Assembly: GCA_016936695.1 (NCBI GenBank)
Contig: JAFGXK010000309.1
Location: forward strand, 1-13,499
DNA: 13,499 bases
DNA from: Bacteroidales bacterium
GTDB taxonomy: Bacteria; Bacteroidota; Bacteroidia; Bacteroidales; VadinHA17
Reading direction: 5' to 3'
The position numbers and the translations under genes were made by a program. Positions 6,731-13,499 of this stretch are shown here, in pieces. The notes beneath the pieces were generated by a model. The model saw only the letters and a list, made by a program, of their open reading frames with translations. It was not told the DNA's origin and ran no database searches. The stretch's first letter is position 1. Every line of letters begins with the position of its first letter.

Positions 6731-7174
6731 ATGGAAAAAACAAAGATAGGCATAGTTATTTGCGACAGGTACAACACCTGTGCCGGAGGTAAATGCTTCA
6801 GGTCAGCTGCCAGCAGGGAGGGAGCATTTTCAATTTACAAAGATCAGGAGATAGAAATTGCAGCTTACACTACCTGCGGCGGATGTCCGGGAGGGAATAT
6901 CGAATATGCACCGGAAGAAATGAAAAAAAACGGAGTAACCAATATTCATTTCGCAACCGGATTCCTGGTTGGCTACCCTCCATGCCCTTACATAGAGTAT
7001 TTTAAAAAATTCATTGAAGAAAAATATGGTATGAAAGTAATCTTCGGTACGCACCCCATACCTCAGAAATATTTTACGACTCATACAAATCTTAACACCT
7101 GGAATAACGAATTCCTCAAGGAATCAATTAAGCTCACGCTCGAGGACGAAGCTACACGGATCAGTTATGACTGA
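6731..7174 (+). CDS. CGGC domain-containing cysteine-rich protein
   Basis: Small cytoplasmic protein of the CGGC family, found mainly in anaerobes and of unknown biochemical role. Its 147 residues include the name-giving CGGC at 49-52 followed by PGG, plus Cys11, Cys17, Cys22 (in the CDRYNTCAGGKC region) and Cys85 in GYPPCPY. Six cysteines in such a small protein suggest metal or iron-sulfur binding or thiol redox work. It follows the HdrB-like gene by 64 bp on the same strand, so it may be the last member of that operon or have its own weak promoter. The gap has no terminator-like hairpin and contains one copy of GATTTAAACT at 6695-6704. No signal peptide or membrane segment is seen. Family assignment is strong, function is not known. 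Confidence 0.9.
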   Translation: MEKTKIGIVICDRYNTCAGGKCFRSAASREGAFSIYKDQEIEIAAYTTCGGCPGGNIEYAPEEMKKNGVTNIHFATGFLVGYPPCPYIEYFKKFIEEKYGMKVIFGTHPIPQKYFTTHTNLNTWNNEFLKESIKLTLEDEATRISYD

Positions 7175-7205
7175 ACCTTAGGGTTAAGATCGGAAACCCG
7201 GTATA

Positions 7206-7244
7206 ATTTGATCACCGGACAGGTCAAAAGGATCTGGATCAAAT
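7206..7244. repeat. Inverted repeat between convergent genes, possible two-way terminator
   Basis: ATTTGATC (7206-7213) and GATCAAAT (7237-7244) are exact reverse complements with a 23-base spacer, and CCGGT (7198-7202) can also pair with ACCGG (7214-7218). The arms overlap the stop codon of the minus-strand ribonuclease gene. The position between two converging genes suits a transcription end, but no clear T-run follows on either strand. Confidence 0.3.
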
Positions 7245-8639
7245 CGTAAATTCCTGTTTTGGCGAAGGTATATTGATATCATTAAAACCTGCCTCCTTAA
7301 GTCTCGCGGAATAATTGACCTGAGTCTCATAATCCCCGTGTACAAGAAAAGTCTTACGGATCTCGTTTTTATTCTGGCAATTCAGAAAATCGATCATTTC
7401 TTTGTAATCTCCATGTCCGCTGAATGAATCGATTTCTATTACCTCGGCATTAACCTTGTGGACGGTGCCGAAAATTGATACCTCCTTGTCGCCCCTTGCT
7501 ATTCTTGCTCCAAGTGTGACCGGCGAGCAATAACCCACAACTAGAATGGTAGTACGCGGATCAGAGATGTTATTTGCCAGGTGATGTTTAATCCGCCCGG
7601 CTTCCATCATGCCCGAAGCAGAAATAATTATGCAGGGTTTGTCGTATTCATTCAGTTTTTTCGAATCCTGCTGGCGGGATATATAGGTCAGGCTGTTAAA
7701 GCCAAAGGGATCAGAATCTGTTTCCATGACGTTCAGTACTTCTTTATTGAAGCATTCCGGATGCATTCTGAATATGGTTGTGGCGTTGACCGAAAGAGGG
7801 CTGTCGACAAAGATCTCGACCCGGGGAAGCTTGCCCTCATTGAAGAATTTATTGAGTGAATATACTACTTCCTGGGTTCGTCCCACACTGAATGAAGGGA
7901 TAAGCAATTTGCCTTCCTTTTCAACACAGGTGTGGTTGACCACATCGAGCAGTAACTGATCGGCTCTTAACTGATCTTCGTGCAACCGGTCGCCGTAAGT
8001 CGATTCAGTTATCAGGATATCGGCCTGGGGGAATGGTTTGGGAGGAGCAAGAATTCTGTTCGAAGGTCTGCCGATATCACCGGTATAGGCTATCCGGGTA
8101 GTCTGGCCGTTCTCAGTTATGTACAGGTTTGCAACTCCGCTTCCGAGCATGTGCCCTGTATTAGTAAATTTCACCTTGATATTGCTGTCGATGGTGAATT
8201 TCATATCTTTTGGTATGCCGATAAAGAGTTTCATGCATTCTTTGGCATCCTCCTGGGTAAATAAAGGGGTGACCATAGGCAAACCTTTTTTTACTCTGCG
8301 CTTATTAAAGGTTTTTGTATCATTTTCCTGGATGTAGGCGGTATCAGCCAGCATTATCGAGCAGAGATCGCGGGTGGCACTGGTACATACAATGGATCCC
8401 CTGAATCCCAGCTTATAAACATATGGGATAAGACCTGAATGATCGATATGTGCATGAGTAAGAATTATATGATCGACGAGGTAAGGATCGAATCCCAGAT
8501 CGCGGTTCATGGCATCTGTCTCGAGCCCTTTTCCCTGGAACATGCCGCAATCGAGAAGGATTCTTTTCCCCATTCCTGTGGTCAGCAGAATCTTGCTTCC
8601 GGTAACTTCTCTTGCGGCTCCGCAAAACTTTAACTTCAT
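7239..8639 (-). CDS. Beta-CASP metallo-beta-lactamase fold ribonuclease (CPSF/YSH1-like)
   Basis: Predicted zinc-dependent RNA-cleaving hydrolase of the MBL/beta-CASP group, related to archaeal and eukaryotic CPSF nucleases and bacterial homologues. The 466-residue protein has the metal motif HAHIDH at 62-67. The later MBL motifs are the histidine in NTGHMLGSG and the aspartate in YTGDIGR. A beta-CASP insert follows, with SASGMMEAGR. The RMMBL-type C-terminal part carries FSGHGD and FLVHGDY. All key motifs are intact and the length is normal. It begins 64 bp after the GntP gene end. On the minus strand that gap holds TATATTTA (revcomp of 8678-8685), close to the TAnnTTTG -7 element, so it probably has its own promoter. 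Bacterial members of this group are usually annotated as RNA or exonuclease enzymes with little direct biochemistry, so the exact substrate is uncertain. Confidence 0.92.
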   Translation of the reverse strand: MKLKFCGAAREVTGSKILLTTGMGKRILLDCGMFQGKGLETDAMNRDLGFDPYLVDHIILTHAHIDHSGLIPYVYKLGFRGSIVCTSATRDLCSIMLADTAYIQENDTKTFNKRRVKKGLPMVTPLFTQEDAKECMKLFIGIPKDMKFTIDSNIKVKFTNTGHMLGSGVANLYITENGQTTRIAYTGDIGRPSNRILAPPKPFPQADILITESTYGDRLHEDQLRADQLLLDVVNHTCVEKEGKLLIPSFSVGRTQEVVYSLNKFFNEGKLPRVEIFVDSPLSVNATTIFRMHPECFNKEVLNVMETDSDPFGFNSLTYISRQQDSKKLNEYDKPCIIISASGMMEAGRIKHHLANNISDPRTTILVVGYCSPVTLGARIARGDKEVSIFGTVHKVNAEVIEIDSFSGHGDYKEMIDFLNCQNKNEIRKTFLVHGDYETQVNYSARLKEAGFNDINIPSPKQEFTI

Positions 8640-8703
8640 AATTTTTCTTTAAGAATTACATTGATTCGTTGAATTGGTAAATATAGCGATTTAAACTCAG
8701 GGG

Positions 8704-10065
8704 TCACCGGAAAAACAGCGACAGTATCAGTGTGAAAACGAGCCCGCACACGGCTATGATCGTTTCCATAACGGTCCATGTCTTAAGCGTTTGCTTCTCA
8801 TTCATCCCGAGATATTTGCCCACAATCCAGAATCCGCTGTCATTTACGTGCGACAGGATTGTTGCACCTGCGGCAATAGCGATAACTATCAGTGCAATGT
8901 TTGGCTGGCTGAGGTTGAATGTTGACAGAAGCGGTGAGATTATACCGGCTGCGGTTATCATTGCCACTGTTGCCGAACCCTGGGTTATCCTTACAAGAGA
9001 GGACAGGACCCAGGCAAGAACGATGATGGGTATCGACGAATCAGCAAGCGATTCCGCAAGCATTTTTCCGATTCCGCTGTCCACAAGGATTTGCTTCAGC
9101 ACCCCTCCTGCTCCTGTTACCAGTATGATGATACCTGCCGGTCCCAGGGCTTTTGTGCTGAGGTCGAGGATAGTCTTGCGCGGCATATTCTGCTTTATGC
9201 ACAGCATAATTGACAGCAGGGTTGCAATTATAAGTGCCGTGAAAGGATGGCCGATAAAGATCAGCACCCTTGTGAAAAGAGTATTTGAAAGAGCACCTTT
9301 GTCAACACCCAGTTTGATAAAAGTACCCATTAATATGAGAGTAAGAGGTATCATTACAAGACCTGCGATAGTCCCGAATGAGGGCAGGTTTTTCTGATCC
9401 GTATCATCAGATTTCCCCATATCCTGAAAGATCTCAGGGACAGGAACATAAATACGCTTTGCTATAAATCTTCCGAAAAGTGGTCCGGCTATCGCCGCGG
9501 TGGGAATACCCACAAGAAGGCCCATCATTACAACCCATCCGAGATCGACTTCCAGCATATCGCTCACAGCCGTGGGTCCGGGAGTGGGAGGCACCATGGT
9601 ATGAGTCACTGCAAGACCTGCAAGAAGAGGGATCGCATAATAGAGGACTGAGCGTTTGGTATCCCTGGAAAGGGCATAAACGATCGGTATAAGAATGATA
9701 AACCCGACATCGAGGAAGACCGGTATACCAACAATAAAACCTGAAAGCAGAAGGGCCCAGGAGGCGTTGTTATTACCGAACTTTTTAAGAAGATAGTTTG
9801 CCAGGGATCGTGCACCTCCGGAACTTTCGAGCATCTGACCGAAAATAGCCCCGAGACCGACAACCGTTGCGACAAAGCCAAGGGTGCTTCCCATCCCGTC
9901 CTGGATGCTCTGGGATATCTTATCGAGGGGCATACCGGCCATTATTCCGACAACCATCGAGGTTATAAGAAGGGAAACAAAGGCACTCAGCCGGAATTTA
10001 AGTACCATTAACAGGAGAAGTGTTACTCCGGTTACGACTATCAGGATAATGTATAAAGGAGACAT
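8704..10065 (-). CDS. GntP-family gluconate/sugar-acid:H+ symporter
   Basis: Inner-membrane permease that imports gluconate or related sugar acids with protons. The 453-residue protein is hydrophobic throughout, with about 12 predicted helices. It has the family blocks VPPTPGP at 158-164 and HVNDSGFW near the C-terminus. Length matches the family. It follows the Gfo/Idh/MocA gene on the same strand after a gap almost filled by a 7-bp repeat array, and no purine-rich ribosome site precedes its ATG. Placed after a glycerate kinase and two dehydrogenases, it is likely the uptake step for the sugar acid or hydroxy acid that the operon degrades. Within GntP the substrate may be gluconate, idonate, galactonate, threonate, glycerate or even D-serine. 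The sequence alone does not settle this. Confidence 0.93.
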   Translation of the reverse strand: MSPLYIILIVVTGVTLLLLMVLKFRLSAFVSLLITSMVVGIMAGMPLDKISQSIQDGMGSTLGFVATVVGLGAIFGQMLESSGGARSLANYLLKKFGNNNASWALLLSGFIVGIPVFLDVGFIILIPIVYALSRDTKRSVLYYAIPLLAGLAVTHTMVPPTPGPTAVSDMLEVDLGWVVMMGLLVGIPTAAIAGPLFGRFIAKRIYVPVPEIFQDMGKSDDTDQKNLPSFGTIAGLVMIPLTLILMGTFIKLGVDKGALSNTLFTRVLIFIGHPFTALIIATLLSIMLCIKQNMPRKTILDLSTKALGPAGIIILVTGAGGVLKQILVDSGIGKMLAESLADSSIPIIVLAWVLSSLVRITQGSATVAMITAAGIISPLLSTFNLSQPNIALIVIAIAAGATILSHVNDSGFWIVGKYLGMNEKQTLKTWTVMETIIAVCGLVFTLILSLFFR

Positions 10066-10072
10066 AGAAGAG

Positions 10073-10149
10073 GGTTGAGGTATGAGGTTTGAGGTTTGCT
10101 GGTTGCTGGTTGCTGGTTACTGGTTGCTGCGGTACGCGGTACGCGGTTC
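10073..10149. repeat. Drifting heptanucleotide tandem repeat (11 units of 7 bp)
   Basis: On the plus strand the 77 bp divide without gaps into heptamers: GGTTGAG, GTATGAG, GTTTGAG, GTTTGCT, three GGTTGCT and one GGTTACT in the middle block, then GCGGTAC twice and GCGGTTC. The unit changes stepwise along the array while the 7-bp period holds. It lies wholly between the Gfo/Idh/MocA stop and the permease start and takes up nearly all of that 91-bp gap. A small hairpin, CGGT-TCGG-ACCG, at 10144-10155 overlaps its end. It could arise by slippage, and copy-number change would alter the spacing ahead of the permease gene. Confidence 0.9.
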
Positions 10150-10156
10150 GGACCGA

Positions 10157-11272
10157 TTACCGCCCACTGCTGCCGTATTCAGGTTTAAAAGGGAACTTCA
10201 CCGGCGCATTATCACTGGTTGAACGGTATATTGCTGAAAAAAGTTCTACGGTTTTCCTGCCTGCCTCTCCAGTAACCATGGGGTCGGTATCATTTTCAAT
10301 TGCTGTCAGGAAATCCTCTATCTGGCACTGCATGTAATAAACAGTCGGATCGTATCTGTTGAATATCTCGGTATCCTCCTTTACCCAGCCTGCAAGCATC
10401 TTTTCCTCGCCCGGAACAGTCCACAGGTCGTTGACCGGAGGTTCGGCAACTCCCGATCTGCCTGCAATGAACATTGCGCCTCCGTCGGTCTGGACTCCGA
10501 CCGAAGCTCCGTTTTCACCATGAACATGCACTTTTCCGAATATTCCCGGTTTCTGAGAGTTGCTCACCAGGATATTTCCAATAGCCCCGCTCTTAAACTT
10601 GACAATGGCAAGTGCTGTATCGTCGACCTCTATATAAGGATGGTTAAGATTACGCCAGAGACCGTAGACCTCATCGATATCTCCCATATACCAGAGCATC
10701 AGGTCGAGCTGGTGGGGAGACTGGTTAACCAGGACTCCTCCTCCCTCATCCTTCCATGTACCTCGCCAGGCATCGGCATCATAGTAATCCCTGTCGCGCC
10801 ATCCAAGCATTGTTATTGTTGCCAGAACAGGTTTTCCAATCTTTCCATCGTCGATTGCCTTTTTCACCCTCATCGAAGGGGAATACCATCTTCTCTGGCT
10901 CACTACGCCGATTTTCACATTTTTTACTCTGCATGCACTGATTATCGCATCGCAGTCGCCAAGATCGGAGGCCAGCGGTTTTTCAACAAGGATGCTGGCA
11001 CCGGCCTCAGCGGCCTCAATGGCAGGCTTTTTATGGAAGGGATGTGGTGTACAGATGATTACCAGGTCGGTTTCATTTTCGATGACCATCGTGGAGACAT
11101 CAGTATAAGCCTTTGTTTTATAAACGGATGCAAAATCCTTTGCCGTCGTATAGGTCCTGCTCCAAACCCCTGCCAGACGGGCATTGGGGATATTCTGGAT
11201 TGCCTTTGCATGAAGATGAGCAACCTTACCGCATCCGGCAATCGAGATATTAAAAATCCTTTCCTGTTTCAT
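10157..11272 (-). CDS. Gfo/Idh/MocA family NAD(P)-dependent oxidoreductase
   Basis: Cytoplasmic dehydrogenase of the Gfo/Idh/MocA family, which oxidises or reduces hydroxyl groups of sugars, inositols and sugar acids. The 371-residue protein has a Rossmann motif GCGKVA at 13-18, the EKP signature at 97-99 with the catalytic lysine, and the C-terminal-domain motif GGGVLVNQSPHQLD at 177-190 with His187 and Asp190 as substrate-site residues. No signal peptide is present, so it acts inside the cell. The gene starts 9 bp after the MDR dehydrogenase stop, a spacing typical of one operon. Two dehydrogenases in tandem suggest successive oxidations, or an oxidation followed by a reduction (net epimerisation), of the imported substrate. 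The substrate cannot be read from the motifs. Confidence 0.93.
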   Translation of the reverse strand: MKQERIFNISIAGCGKVAHLHAKAIQNIPNARLAGVWSRTYTTAKDFASVYKTKAYTDVSTMVIENETDLVIICTPHPFHKKPAIEAAEAGASILVEKPLASDLGDCDAIISACRVKNVKIGVVSQRRWYSPSMRVKKAIDDGKIGKPVLATITMLGWRDRDYYDADAWRGTWKDEGGGVLVNQSPHQLDLMLWYMGDIDEVYGLWRNLNHPYIEVDDTALAIVKFKSGAIGNILVSNSQKPGIFGKVHVHGENGASVGVQTDGGAMFIAGRSGVAEPPVNDLWTVPGEEKMLAGWVKEDTEIFNRYDPTVYYMQCQIEDFLTAIENDTDPMVTGEAGRKTVELFSAIYRSTSDNAPVKFPFKPEYGSSGR

Positions 11273-11281
11273 GAATGATAT

Positions 11282-12313
11282 TTAAGGTACAAGGATCACT
11301 TTCTTCAGATCACTTTCTTTATTGTATAGTTTTCTGAACCATACGGCGCCTTCCGAAAGCGGAACCACTGCCGATATCATGTCGGCGACATCCAGGCGCC
11401 CGTCGTTCATCAGTGCGAGGATGGCATCATACTCGCCTCTGATGGCGCAGCTTCCGAGAACTTTCATTTCGGAGGTAACGACCTTCTGGAGTGGGAACTC
11501 GATGGTCTTTGATGTATTGCCGACAAGAACAACGGTTCCTCCTTTCCTGGCCGAGTCTATGGCAAGGTTGACCGTTTCGCTCCTGCCCACTGCCTCGAAT
11601 GAGACATCGGCTCCCCTCATTTTTGTAAGGTGTATAATACTTTCAACCGCATCCCCCACAGAAGTATTGAATGCATGAGCGGCTCCGCTTTTTTTTGCAT
11701 TTTCAAGCTTTACCGGGTCATTATCGAGGGCTATCACCTGTCCTGCCCCTGCAATTTTGAGCAACCTGATCAGGAAAGAACCGATCATTCCGGCACCAGT
11801 GACCACGCATGAGTCGCCGGTTCTCACTGAAGCAATTTTAATTGCATGAAGTGCGACTGCTGCTGCCTCGACCATAGCGGCCTGTTCGAACGATACTGCA
11901 TCGGGGATCCGGTAAAGGATATGCTGAGGGACTGCAAGGAATTCAGCAAAAGCCCCGTTGCGCCTGTAATCGCCCGGGGAGACGCCAATCACTTCCCTGT
12001 TATCGCTGAGGTTATACCTTCCTTCAAGGGTATACCAGTCGTTCAGGGGGTACACAGTCGAATCGAAGGTCACCCTGTCTCCGGGTTTCCACCCTTTAAC
12101 CTCCGGTCCTGCCGAAACGATAACTCCTGAAGCTTCATGGCCCATAACAATTGGAGGGATTCTTCTTCCGGTGCTTCCGTCGAGGCCATGAACATCCGAT
12201 CCGCAGATACCGCATGCTTTTATCCTGATCAGGACCTCGTCGGGCCTGACATCAGGCTCAGGTACATCTTTGTAAACCAGTTTATTATATTCCTCCAACA
12301 CAAGGGCTTTCAT
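11282..12313 (-). CDS. Zinc-type MDR alcohol/polyol dehydrogenase lacking structural-zinc cysteines
   Basis: Medium-chain dehydrogenase of the threonine/sorbitol/galactitol dehydrogenase type, oxidising a secondary alcohol with NAD(P). The 343-residue protein has the catalytic-zinc region: Cys37 in CGICGSD, GHE at 58-60 (His59, Glu60), and an MVEAAAVA segment. The Rossmann motif is VTGAGMIGS. The lobe that normally carries four structural-zinc cysteines is present, but they are replaced. Aligning on GRYNL, the positions become Pro89, Asp92, Thr95 and Ser103. The fold must therefore be held without the second zinc, as happens in some family members. It starts 73 bp after the glycerate kinase stop and ends 9 bp before the Gfo/Idh/MocA gene, consistent with one operon. 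A polyol or sugar acid is the likely substrate class, not a specific one. Confidence 0.92.
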   Translation of the reverse strand: MKALVLEEYNKLVYKDVPEPDVRPDEVLIRIKACGICGSDVHGLDGSTGRRIPPIVMGHEASGVIVSAGPEVKGWKPGDRVTFDSTVYPLNDWYTLEGRYNLSDNREVIGVSPGDYRRNGAFAEFLAVPQHILYRIPDAVSFEQAAMVEAAAVALHAIKIASVRTGDSCVVTGAGMIGSFLIRLLKIAGAGQVIALDNDPVKLENAKKSGAAHAFNTSVGDAVESIIHLTKMRGADVSFEAVGRSETVNLAIDSARKGGTVVLVGNTSKTIEFPLQKVVTSEMKVLGSCAIRGEYDAILALMNDGRLDVADMISAVVPLSEGAVWFRKLYNKESDLKKVILVP

Positions 12314-12386
12314 ATATCAGAAGTATTTCCGGGCCGGATAAAGCAGCACGGGGTTCAAGACAAATATAATAAAATCAAACGGGAGA

Positions 12387-13499
12387 TCATTCCACGATGA
12401 CCACCACTATATCCATGACATTTGTATAAGTTGGACCGGTCGTAATTAATCCGCCGACCCGCCGGAAGAAGTTGTATGAATTGAAATCGGCGAGGTAATT
12501 TATTGGATCCTCATTCATTGAGAAGGCCGCAGCAAAAGTATCTGAATCGGCAACCGCCCCTGCTGCATCTGTAGGGCCGTCGGTTCCGTCAGTACCCGCC
12601 GAAAGGATTGTAATTCCGGGTATATCCTTCAGCTTGATGGCTGCCGAAAGGGCCAGGTGCTGGTTCCGTCCTCCAAGTCCGTCACCTGTTACTCTGACCG
12701 TTGTTTCCCCTCCGTACAGAAGACAGGCCGGCTTGGGAATATCCTGGTTGTTTCTGAATGAAATTGCAGTGTTTAGTATTGATTCACATACCGTATCCAC
12801 ATCTCCCTCAATTCCGGTATCGATTATATAGGACCTGAAACCCAGCTTCGCCGACTCGTTTTTGCAGGCTCGGAGGGCAGCCTGGTTGGTGCCGGCAATC
12901 ACATTCAGAGTACCTTCAAAGATCAGGTCCCCCGGCTTGGGAGTTTCGGGAAGATATCCCGCACATCCGTCGCGGATGTAATTAAGCACTCCCCGTGTAA
13001 TATCGCCTGTAAGATTATATTTTTCAATTACAGCAAGCGCGTCGGCGAAGGTTGTTGTATCAGGTACTGTTGGTCCGGAACCGATGACGTCGAGATTATT
13101 TCCGATGACATCCGATATAATTAGGGTGATGAGCCGTGCAGGCCGGATGGTCCGGGCAAGCTGACCTCCCTTTACTGTGGAAAGGTGTTTCCTGACACAG
13201 TTTATCTCATTAATAGTGGCACCGCTTCTTACAAGAAGATTATTCACTATATAGAGTTCCTCAGGAAGCAATCCCCCGGGAAGATCTGCAAGCAAGGCCG
13301 ATGCTCCACCCGATATAAGACAGATCACCAGATCGTTACCGGATGCCATGGTCGCAATATCAATTATTTCGCGGGCAGCCCTGAATCCTTTTTCATCGGG
13401 CAGTGGGTGTCCGGCCTCAGTGACCTTTATTTTTTTGAGAAGACATGAGTGACCATACTTGACGACTATGTGGCCGCCGCTGATCCTGTCGCCCAGAAT
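12387..13499 (-). CDS. Glycerate 2-kinase, MOFRL family (GckA/TtuD type), N-terminus cut by window edge
   Basis: Phosphorylates D-glycerate with ATP to 2-phosphoglycerate, linking sugar-acid or hydroxypyruvate breakdown to glycolysis. The frame stays open to the window edge. The 50 codons before the internal ATG at 13349 encode family sequence (LGDRISGGHIVVKYGHS, then TEAGHPLPDEKG), so that ATG is not the start and the true start lies outside. About 370 residues are visible and perhaps 70 are missing. Family features seen are the ISGGASALL loop, KHLSTVKGGQLA, LLYGGETTVRVTG followed by GLGGRNQHLALS, and the C-terminal MOFRL block with SAGTDGTDGPTDAAGA. It is the first visible gene of a minus-strand run followed by two dehydrogenases and a sugar-acid permease, so it probably performs the last step of that pathway. 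Confidence 0.93.
   Translation of the reverse strand: MLGDRISGGHIVVKYGHSCLLKKIKVTEAGHPLPDEKGFRAAREIIDIATMASGNDLVICLISGGASALLADLPGGLLPEELYIVNNLLVRSGATINEINCVRKHLSTVKGGQLARTIRPARLITLIISDVIGNNLDVIGSGPTVPDTTTFADALAVIEKYNLTGDITRGVLNYIRDGCAGYLPETPKPGDLIFEGTLNVIAGTNQAALRACKNESAKLGFRSYIIDTGIEGDVDTVCESILNTAISFRNNQDIPKPACLLYGGETTVRVTGDGLGGRNQHLALSAAIKLKDIPGITILSAGTDGTDGPTDAAGAVADSDTFAAAFSMNEDPINYLADFNSYNFFRRVGGLITTGPTYTNVMDIVVVIVE

Noticed and set aside
8732..9397. 221-residue open frame on the plus strand
   Set aside because: It is fully antisense to the GntP permease gene, which has clear family motifs. The frame shows no recognisable domain.
10520..11278. 252-residue open frame on the plus strand
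   Set aside because: It is antisense to the Gfo/Idh/MocA oxidoreductase gene. Its translation has no family motif and looks like a complement-strand artefact.
12387..13349. Glycerate kinase taken as starting at the ATG at 13349
   Set aside because: The frame continues open to the window edge with conserved family sequence, so this methionine is internal and the gene is cut by the edge.

Overview
The window looks like part of a chromosome from an anaerobic Bacteroidota bacterium, most likely Bacteroidales. This is inferred from several traits: a GH9 lipoprotein glycosidase with an N-terminal Ig-like domain, mostly weak or absent Shine-Dalgarno sequences, promoter-like elements of the Bacteroidota TTG / TAnnTTTG type, and oxygen-sensitive redox proteins (a heterodisulfide-reductase-like pair and a CGGC protein). 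No rRNA, tRNA, CRISPR array, transposase or phage gene was seen.

Left part (1-3404). After an AT-rich leader, a secreted GH9 beta-glucan hydrolase overlaps by ATGA with a YgjP/DUF45 zinc metallopeptidase. A type-4 (iron-sulfur) uracil-DNA glycosylase converges on them from the other strand.

Middle part (3405-7174), the most unusual. A small secreted protein has two EF-hand-like calcium loops around a Gly/Arg-rich linker and ends at a strong intrinsic terminator. It is followed by a run of genes on the same strand: peptide deformylase, an HdrC-like ferredoxin subunit, an HdrB-like CCG-domain subunit, and, after a 64-bp gap, a CGGC cysteine-rich protein. Upstream of both the secreted-protein gene and the deformylase gene lies almost the same palindrome (TGRACATATGTTCA). 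It has the 6-2-6 geometry of ArsR/SmtB-type operators and sits between candidate -33 and -7 promoter elements at matching distances. This suggests one regulon controlled by a thiol- or metal-sensing repressor that is not encoded in the window.

Right part (7239-13499, all minus strand). Read in the direction of transcription, this holds a MOFRL-type glycerate 2-kinase (cut by the window edge), an MDR dehydrogenase that has lost its structural-zinc cysteines, a Gfo/Idh/MocA oxidoreductase, a GntP-family sugar-acid permease, and a beta-CASP metallo-beta-lactamase ribonuclease. The first four fit a sugar-acid or polyol catabolic operon that imports an aldonate-like substrate, oxidises it, and feeds glycerate into glycolysis as 2-phosphoglycerate. 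The gap between the oxidoreductase and the permease is almost filled by 11 drifting 7-bp repeats. The beta-CASP gene is probably a separate unit.

All functions are read from motifs and family knowledge. No searches were run.
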